Under the pieces are notes generated by a model. It did no database searches and was not told where the DNA came from. It saw nothing but the letters and a program-made list of their open reading frames with translations. A stretch of 9,699 nt of DNA from an uncultured Ruminococcus sp. (GTDB lineage Bacteria > Bacillota > Clostridia > Oscillospirales > Ruminococcaceae), in assembly GCA_946612185.1 (NCBI GenBank), contig CAMOEP010000062.1, forward strand, positions 1-9,699, written 5' to 3'. A program made the position numbers and the translations under genes. Within the stretch, counting starts at the first letter, position 1; every line of letters starts with the position of its first letter. Below, piece by piece: positions 5,691 through 9,699 of this stretch.

Positions 5691-7169
5691 ATGACCAGAG
5701 ATCAGATCCAGGCGAAAAGTCTGGAACGTATCAAGAAAATGAACCTGTTCATGATAATCGGCTACGCTGCTATCATTATCGCTGCGGTTCTCGGCATCAC
5801 GCTCTTTGCTGTCAACCGCTACAACAAGGTTATCAAGAACAAAGTCGGTTCTATGACATCTTCGCTGAATTCTCAGCTTATCATCAATCTCGACAGCTAT
5901 CTGAAGCGTATGGAGACTGTCGGTACGCTCGCTTATGCTGTTGACAATGCGTATTCCTACAACGCTGCCGACCCTTCAAATGACGAATATGAGGCGATAA
6001 ATACCGAAAAGCAAATATCCGACGACCTTATGAGCATCTGCCTTATGGAGAACTTCGTGGACTACGGTCTGGTGTACAGCAATAACCACACCGTCGGCAA
6101 AGTCTCAAACGGTACTACCGCACTTTTCGGTGACAACCTCTACACTGACCTGAGCGCTATGATAACCCGTTCACGCAGCCGTGACGGTTGGTACACCGGC
6201 TACAATAACGACTATGAGCGTATCTACTACGTCAAGCAGTTCAATGATAATACCCTGTTCGTTATCTCATTCTATACCGCTGAACTGGACAGAGTTTTCG
6301 AGAACCCGGACAACCTCGACTCCATGACTGTCCGCCTTACCGACAGTTCCTACAAGACTATATACTCCTCCGATAAGGCTGAACTCGGCTCTATTATCCC
6401 CACTGAGATACTCAATGAGATACAGGGTCTTGACAGCGCCGTTGTCAGCGACAGCGACAACCTTTCCACCGTTGGCGTAAGTTCCGGCGGCTGGTACGTC
6501 ATTTCTTCCATTCCTACAAAGATTATCCTCAAAGAAGCTGTTGATACCCGCAGTTTCATGTACGGCGCTGGTATCATCGCTGCACTTATCGCTATCGCTG
6601 CCGGTACTCTGTTCATAAGACGTGCAGCCGACCCGGTAAGCACTATTACCGCCGGTCTTTCCGACGAAATAAGCGAGGACGGCTTCGAGGGTGTCCTCAG
6701 CAACCGCTACTTCCGTGACAAAAACGATAACGTCATCAAAAACGCCGGTAATGATATGTACGCCCTTATTATGACCGATGTGGACGACTTTATGAACATC
6801 GTTAACGGTCTTGGCAGAGAGGCTGCCGACGCTCAGCTTCTCAGACTGGTCACTATCATCAGAGAGGTTTTCCCAAATTACGAAACCCTCGGCAGACTCT
6901 CCGAGGACAGCTTCGCTATCCTTATCAAGGCTGAGACTTCTGACCCGGAGGTTTTCCACACCGAGGTAGTGAACCGCTGCGTTGACCTTTGTGATACCTA
7001 TGCCCAGAAGGAGCGCAAGCCTACTATGGGTCTTATCAATATCACCACAAGCGTGGGCGCTGCTATATATCCCGAAGGCGGACTTACTTATCAGGAACTC
7101 TACGACAAAGCTGCAAATTCCCTCCGTTCCTCCAAAAAGACCGGCAAGGGCAAGTTCACAATTCTTTAA
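5691..7169 (+). CDS. Membrane sensor with extracytoplasmic Cache-like domain and degenerate GGDEF domain
   Basis: This 492-residue protein has TM1 at about 18-41, an extracytoplasmic domain at 42-288, TM2 at about 290-311 and a cytoplasmic domain to the C-terminus. The outer domain has Cache-like features (DGWYTGYNND, YYVKQFND, GGWYVISSIPT), typical of small-molecule sensing. The inner domain has the GGDEF fold pattern: MTDVDDFMNIVNGLGREAADAQLL (residues 361-384), the signature-loop equivalent GRLSEDSFAILI (401-412) and TTSVGAAIYPEGG near the end. The signature is SEDSF, not GG[DE]EF, so diguanylate cyclase activity is unlikely; it may bind a nucleotide or a partner. The frame is open back to 5607, but AAGGAGG 6 nt before 5691 sets the start. 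It is 12 nt upstream of the solute-binding lipoprotein gene. Confidence 0.85.
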   Translation: MTRDQIQAKSLERIKKMNLFMIIGYAAIIIAAVLGITLFAVNRYNKVIKNKVGSMTSSLNSQLIINLDSYLKRMETVGTLAYAVDNAYSYNAADPSNDEYEAINTEKQISDDLMSICLMENFVDYGLVYSNNHTVGKVSNGTTALFGDNLYTDLSAMITRSRSRDGWYTGYNNDYERIYYVKQFNDNTLFVISFYTAELDRVFENPDNLDSMTVRLTDSSYKTIYSSDKAELGSIIPTEILNEIQGLDSAVVSDSDNLSTVGVSSGGWYVISSIPTKIILKEAVDTRSFMYGAGIIAALIAIAAGTLFIRRAADPVSTITAGLSDEISEDGFEGVLSNRYFRDKNDNVIKNAGNDMYALIMTDVDDFMNIVNGLGREAADAQLLRLVTIIREVFPNYETLGRLSEDSFAILIKAETSDPEVFHTEVVNRCVDLCDTYAQKERKPTMGLINITTSVGAAIYPEGGLTYQELYDKAANSLRSSKKTGKGKFTIL

Positions 7170-7181
7170 GGAGGCGATCAG

Positions 7182-8441
7182 ATGAATAAATTCAGACGTG
7201 GGATCGCAGCCGTTCTCTCCGCTGCAATGCTGATATCTTCCGTGGGCTGTGCCGATACCGACATCATCTCGCAGGAAAAACAGGTCGAGATCTCCTTCTC
7301 ATGGTGGGGCAATGATGCCCGTAATAAGTACACAATCGCCGCTGTTGAGGAGTTCGAGGAACTTCATCCGGATATAAAGGTGGAATGTAAGTACTCCGAA
7401 TGGTCAGGCTATGAGACCCGTAACAAGGTCTGGATGATATCCGGCACTGAGTCGGACGTTATGCAGATAAACTACGGCTGGCTGGATACCTATTCCCCCG
7501 ACGGAAACGGCTACCTTGATATCAATACCGTAAGTGATATCGTTGACCTTAGCAATTACGACGCTGAACAGCTTAACTACGGTCTTAAAAACAGCAAACT
7601 CAATGCGATACCTATCGCTATGAATGCCCAGACTGTCTACATTAACCAGACACTCTACAACCGCTACAGCCTGGACGTTCCCACCACCTGGGACGACTTC
7701 TTCACCGCCGCCGAAAAAATGAGTGAGGACGGCATCTATCCCCTTAGTGCCTCTTCAAAGGCGATGTGGATGTACCTTATCACCTACGCCGAACAGAAGC
7801 AGGGTAAGCCTTTCCTTACCGATGACGGTGGTCTGAACTTCGGCGCAGCCGACCTTGCGGTCATGATAGAGTTCTACCAGAAGCTTATCGACGCTAAAGT
7901 CGCACCGCAGGTGGAGTACTACGAACGCAATAACCTGGCAAGCGAGGTTTACGCCGGTTCTGTTGCATGGGTCAGCGACGCTTCCAACTACTTCGGTGAA
8001 GCTGTCAAGAAAGGCAGAAATATTGTCCCTGCGCAGTATACCACCTTCGACGGCAATAACGTTGGCGAGGGCTGGTACGCTAAACCGGCTACTATGTACG
8101 CTATCAGCAAGAATACCGCCCACCCAAGAGAGTCAGCAATGCTCCTGGATTTCCTGCTCAACAGCAAGGAAATGGCTGTCCTTCAGGGAATCGAAAAGGG
8201 TATCCCCCTGAGTAAGTCCGCACAGTCCGCCCTTGAGAGAAAGGGTATGCTGGAGGGACTTCAGTACGAAGCCTCACAGTGCATGGAGTCCGCTGATCTC
8301 GGCAAGCTTGACCCGATAATCGAGACAGGCGGAATGATAGATGACTTCTTCAGCGCAAGCAATGACGTTATCTACGAAAAAGCCACACTCAATCAGGCTT
8401 CCGCTGACCTTTACCAAAAATTGCTCAAAGATTATTTTTAA
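7182..8441 (+). CDS. ABC-type sugar solute-binding lipoprotein (family 1, CUT1-like), no transporter nearby
   Basis: The 419-residue protein begins with a basic, hydrophobic signal peptide and a lipobox-like SVGC with the lipidated Cys at 23, so it should be anchored outside the membrane. The mature part has features of extracellular solute-binding protein family 1: EISFSWWGNDARNKYTIAAVEEFE after the anchor, HPDIKVE, a central VPTTWDDFFTAAEKM, and WYAKPATMYAISKNTAHPRESAMLLDFLLN near the C-terminal lobe. Such proteins bind mono- or oligosaccharides for CUT1 importers. No permease or ATPase gene flanks it. The upstream stop codon overlaps its AAGGAGG (7168-7174), indicating tight coupling with the sensor gene. 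I infer that it presents a sugar to the sensor; feeding a distant transporter is the alternative. Confidence 0.9.
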   Translation: MNKFRRGIAAVLSAAMLISSVGCADTDIISQEKQVEISFSWWGNDARNKYTIAAVEEFEELHPDIKVECKYSEWSGYETRNKVWMISGTESDVMQINYGWLDTYSPDGNGYLDINTVSDIVDLSNYDAEQLNYGLKNSKLNAIPIAMNAQTVYINQTLYNRYSLDVPTTWDDFFTAAEKMSEDGIYPLSASSKAMWMYLITYAEQKQGKPFLTDDGGLNFGAADLAVMIEFYQKLIDAKVAPQVEYYERNNLASEVYAGSVAWVSDASNYFGEAVKKGRNIVPAQYTTFDGNNVGEGWYAKPATMYAISKNTAHPRESAMLLDFLLNSKEMAVLQGIEKGIPLSKSAQSALERKGMLEGLQYEASQCMESADLGKLDPIIETGGMIDDFFSASNDVIYEKATLNQASADLYQKLLKDYF

Positions 8442-8448
8442 CAAAAAA

Positions 8449-8482
8449 ACGGCAGGAGTTCAAAATGCTCCTGCTGTTTTTT
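8449..8482 (+). terminator. Intrinsic terminator of the sensor-lipoprotein operon
   Basis: ACGGCAGGAG (8449-8458) pairs with CTCCTGCTGT (8468-8477) as a 10-bp stem with one G-U pair and a 9-nt loop, followed by a T-run (8477-8482). The preceding A-run could make it work on the other strand too. It starts 7 nt after the lipoprotein stop codon, so the operon has only two genes. Confidence 0.92.
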
Positions 8483-8483
8483 G

Positions 8484-8497
8484 TTGCACTTGTGCAA
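8484..8497. promoter_or_regulatory. Palindrome TTGCAC-TT-GTGCAA upstream of the FNT promoter
   Basis: A perfect 6+6 inverted repeat with a 2-nt centre lies 7 nt before the -35 box, centred near -50 from the predicted start of transcription. It could be an operator or activator site. It follows the previous terminator almost directly, so it might instead be incidental. Confidence 0.35.
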
Positions 8498-8504
8498 TAG
8501 GGTC

Positions 8505-8533
8505 TTTACAAATCGAAAATTATGTGGTATAAT
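8505..8533 (+). promoter_or_regulatory. Promoter of the FNT channel gene
   Basis: TTTACA (8505-8510), a 17-nt spacer and TATAAT (8528-8533) with an extended -10 (TGG directly before it) form a strong sigma-A promoter. Transcription should start near 8540, about 59 nt before the start codon. Confidence 0.82.
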
Positions 8534-8541
8534 AGTACTGT

Positions 8542-8580
8542 TTGTGATAAAATTAACATGGTTTGTGATACGATTCACAA
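8542..8580. promoter_or_regulatory. Two tandem CRP/FNR-type boxes in the FNT leader
   Basis: The downstream box TTGTGA-TACGAT-TCACAA (8563-8580) is a perfect inverted repeat and a 10/10 match to TGTGA-N6-TCACA, the CRP consensus and also the reported B. subtilis Fnr consensus. The upstream box TTGTGA-TAAAAT-TAACAT (8542-8559) matches 9 of 10 core positions. Their centres are 21 bp apart, two helical turns, so bound dimers would sit on the same DNA face. Both lie downstream of the predicted start of transcription (centres near +11 and +32), which favours repression. Confidence 0.65.
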
Positions 8581-8598
8581 TTGAAAAGAGGCTTATCA

Positions 8599-9219
8599 AT
8601 GAAAAAATTTGCTGACATATTCCTGCGTGCATTCCTTACCGGCATAGCTATCGCTATCGGCGGAACGGTGTTCCTGAGCTGCGATAACCGCTATATCGGC
8701 TCGTTTCTGTTCGGTACGGGACTGTTTGTCATACTCACCTCCGGGCTGAACCTTTTCACCGGAAAGGTGGGCTACGCTGTGGAAAATAAACCCGGCTACC
8801 TTATCGACCTGTGCATCATCTGGCTTGGAAACCTCGTAGGAACTGCCTTTTCTGCGGCGCTTATCCGATGCACCCGTATTTCCGGCATAAGCGAAAAAGC
8901 TTCAGGACTTTGCAGCGTCAAGATGAATGACTCCCTTCTGTCAGTACTTATTCTGGCGGTATTCTGCGGAATACTCATGTTCCTCGCCGCCGACGGCTAC
9001 AAGACTATCAAAAATCCGGCGGCACAAATGCTGGCAGTGTTCCTGCCAGTGGTGGTGTTCATTCTCAGCGGTTTTGAGCATTGCGTGGCGAATATGTTCT
9101 ATTTCAGTCTCGCCGGCGCATGGTCGGTTAAGGCGTTCGGCTACCTGCTTGTAATGACCCTGGGAAACGCCCTGGGCGGTATACTGTTCCCACTCGTCCG
9201 CAAAGGATTTATAAAGTAA
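8599..9219 (+). CDS. Formate/nitrite transporter (FNT) family channel
   Basis: The 206-residue membrane protein belongs to the FNT family (FocA/NirC-like), pentameric channels that pass formate, nitrite or related small anions with protons. Six hydrophobic segments can be placed near 8-28, 34-54, 67-89, 112-131, 142-160 and 177-200. Hallmarks are SGLNLFTGK (48-56) for the broken TM2 region and GFEHCVANMFYF (158-169) with the pore histidine H161. It is shorter than typical members (about 255-285 residues) because loops and termini are short, but it looks complete. The frame extends to a TTG at 8581; the ATG at 8599 has AAAGAGG 7 nt upstream and is preferred. Formate is the likely substrate in a ruminococcal fermenter, by inference. 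Confidence 0.88.
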   Translation: MKKFADIFLRAFLTGIAIAIGGTVFLSCDNRYIGSFLFGTGLFVILTSGLNLFTGKVGYAVENKPGYLIDLCIIWLGNLVGTAFSAALIRCTRISGISEKASGLCSVKMNDSLLSVLILAVFCGILMFLAADGYKTIKNPAAQMLAVFLPVVVFILSGFEHCVANMFYFSLAGAWSVKAFGYLLVMTLGNALGGILFPLVRKGFIK

Positions 9220-9220
9220 A

Positions 9221-9266
9221 GGCAATACCGCACAAAGACCGCCTGACGGCTTTGTGCGGTGTTGCC
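9221..9266. repeat. 46-nt near-perfect hairpin after the FNT gene
   Basis: GGCAATACCGCACAAAG (9221-9237) pairs with CTTTGTGCGGTGTTGCC (9250-9266), 17 bp with a single G-U pair, and the 12-nt apex can form a further CCG/CGG pair. It begins one base after the stop codon. No T-run follows, so it is probably an mRNA 3' stabiliser or a dispersed palindromic element rather than a terminator itself. Confidence 0.65.
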
Positions 9267-9274
9267 TGAAAAGT

Positions 9275-9307
9275 ACGGCTGCGCAACCTGGTTACGCAGC
9301 CGTTTTT
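9275..9307. terminator. Bidirectional intrinsic terminator between FNT and dockerin genes
   Basis: ACGGCTGCG (9275-9283) and CGCAGCCGT (9295-9303) form a 9-bp stem with an 11-nt loop. On the plus strand five T residues follow (9303-9307). On the minus strand the stem is followed by ACTTTT. It lies 3-7 nt from the end of the convergent dockerin gene, so it can serve both genes. Confidence 0.85.
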
Positions 9308-9310
9308 GTA

Positions 9311-9699
9311 TCATATGCCGTTTCTGAGCCTCTGCCTGAGTTCGCAAAGGTCAAATACATCAAGTTCGCCGTCGCTGTTCATGTCAGCGGCTTTCCAGTA
9401 AACCATTCCGCTGTCACGCTTTCCGAGGATATTCCCCTGAACTGCCACAACGTCAGCAACGGTGAATTTTCCGTCAAAATTTGCATCGCCCTCAGTGTAT
9501 TCAAGGGGAACAAATTCAATTCCCCATTCTTCGGCATAGCGCTCTGCTTCTGAGCCAGTGTAGCCATAAACCACGCAATCAGCATTAAACGCACATATAG
9601 GTTCATCGGTAAGCGGTCGCCTGCCCGGAATGTCACCCATACCTGACATAAACTCCGTCCTTGTCTTTGCCGGATATGCACCAATGACTTTTACCGTGG
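9311..9699 (-). CDS. Dockerin-containing secreted protein, C-terminal part (N-terminus beyond right edge)
   Basis: The last 128 codons of a larger gene are present; the frame is open to the window edge, so the internal ATG at 9649 is not the start. The C-terminal 60 residues form a dockerin: two 12-residue EF-hand-like calcium loops, DANFDGKFTVAD and DMNSDGELDVFD, each followed by a helix (VVAVQGNIL; LCELRQRL). Dockerins bind cohesins on scaffoldins of the cellulosome. Loop positions 10-11 are V-A and V-F, not the Ser-Thr of C. thermocellum type I dockerins, so cohesin specificity should differ. Upstream, CVVYGYTGSEAERYAEEWG resembles the tail that ends BspA-like leucine-rich repeat regions. 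The catalytic or binding module is outside the window, so the overall role is unknown. Confidence 0.88.
   Translation of the reverse strand, partial: TVKVIGAYPAKTRTEFMSGMGDIPGRRPLTDEPICAFNADCVVYGYTGSEAERYAEEWGIEFVPLEYTEGDANFDGKFTVADVVAVQGNILGKRDSGMVYWKAADMNSDGELDVFDLCELRQRLRNGI

Noticed and set aside
6267..6959. Minus-strand frame of 230 codons inside the sensor gene
   Set aside because: Antisense to the GGDEF-like sensor, whose TM segments and motifs are clear; no family resemblance in the antisense product.

Overview
The window looks like chromosomal DNA from a cellulosome-type ruminococcus (Ruminococcus or a close relative in the Oscillospiraceae, Firmicutes). Three things point there: a dockerin-bearing protein at the right edge, strong AAGGAGG-type ribosome binding sites with TATAAT promoters, and a Firmicute-style housekeeping cluster. 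The species cannot be fixed from sequence alone. No tRNA, rRNA, CRISPR array, transposase or phage gene was seen.

Left third (1-3887, minus strand). A tight housekeeping operon is read leftward from a clear sigma-A promoter at 3859-3887: a DUF951 protein, release factor 1 (prfA), threonylcarbamoyl-AMP synthase (Sua5/TsaC type), dephospho-CoA kinase (coaE), and an M18 aminopeptidase cut by the left edge. Spacing is 44, 3, -4 and 17 nt, which suggests one transcript. prmC, often found between prfA and the sua5 gene in Firmicutes, is absent here.

Middle (3888-5382, plus strand). Divergent from the operon are a 117-residue protein of unknown function and a three-S1-domain RNA-binding protein with a cysteine-rich tail, closed by a strong intrinsic terminator.

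Signalling unit (5383-8482, plus strand). About 300 gene-free bases rich in palindromes lead to an extended -10 promoter and a leader of about 97 nt. Two coupled genes follow: a two-TM sensor with a large extracytoplasmic domain and a degenerate GGDEF-like output domain (SEDSF in place of GGDEF), and a sugar-type ABC solute-binding lipoprotein. No transport permease or ATPase is present, and a terminator follows directly. My inference is that the lipoprotein serves as a ligand-presenting co-receptor for the sensor. This is the best candidate for a little-described system in the window.

Right end (8483-9699). A compact formate/nitrite-family (FNT) channel gene has its own promoter. Two tandem CRP/FNR-type boxes (TGTGA-N6-TCACA and a 9/10 match) lie 21 bp apart between the promoter and the start codon. 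Downstream are a 46-nt near-perfect hairpin and a bidirectional terminator, then the C-terminus of a convergent dockerin protein. Polysaccharide breakdown outside the cell (dockerin), sugar sensing (lipoprotein plus sensor) and formate exchange (FNT) fit a fibre-fermenting anaerobe, though these genes need not be co-regulated.
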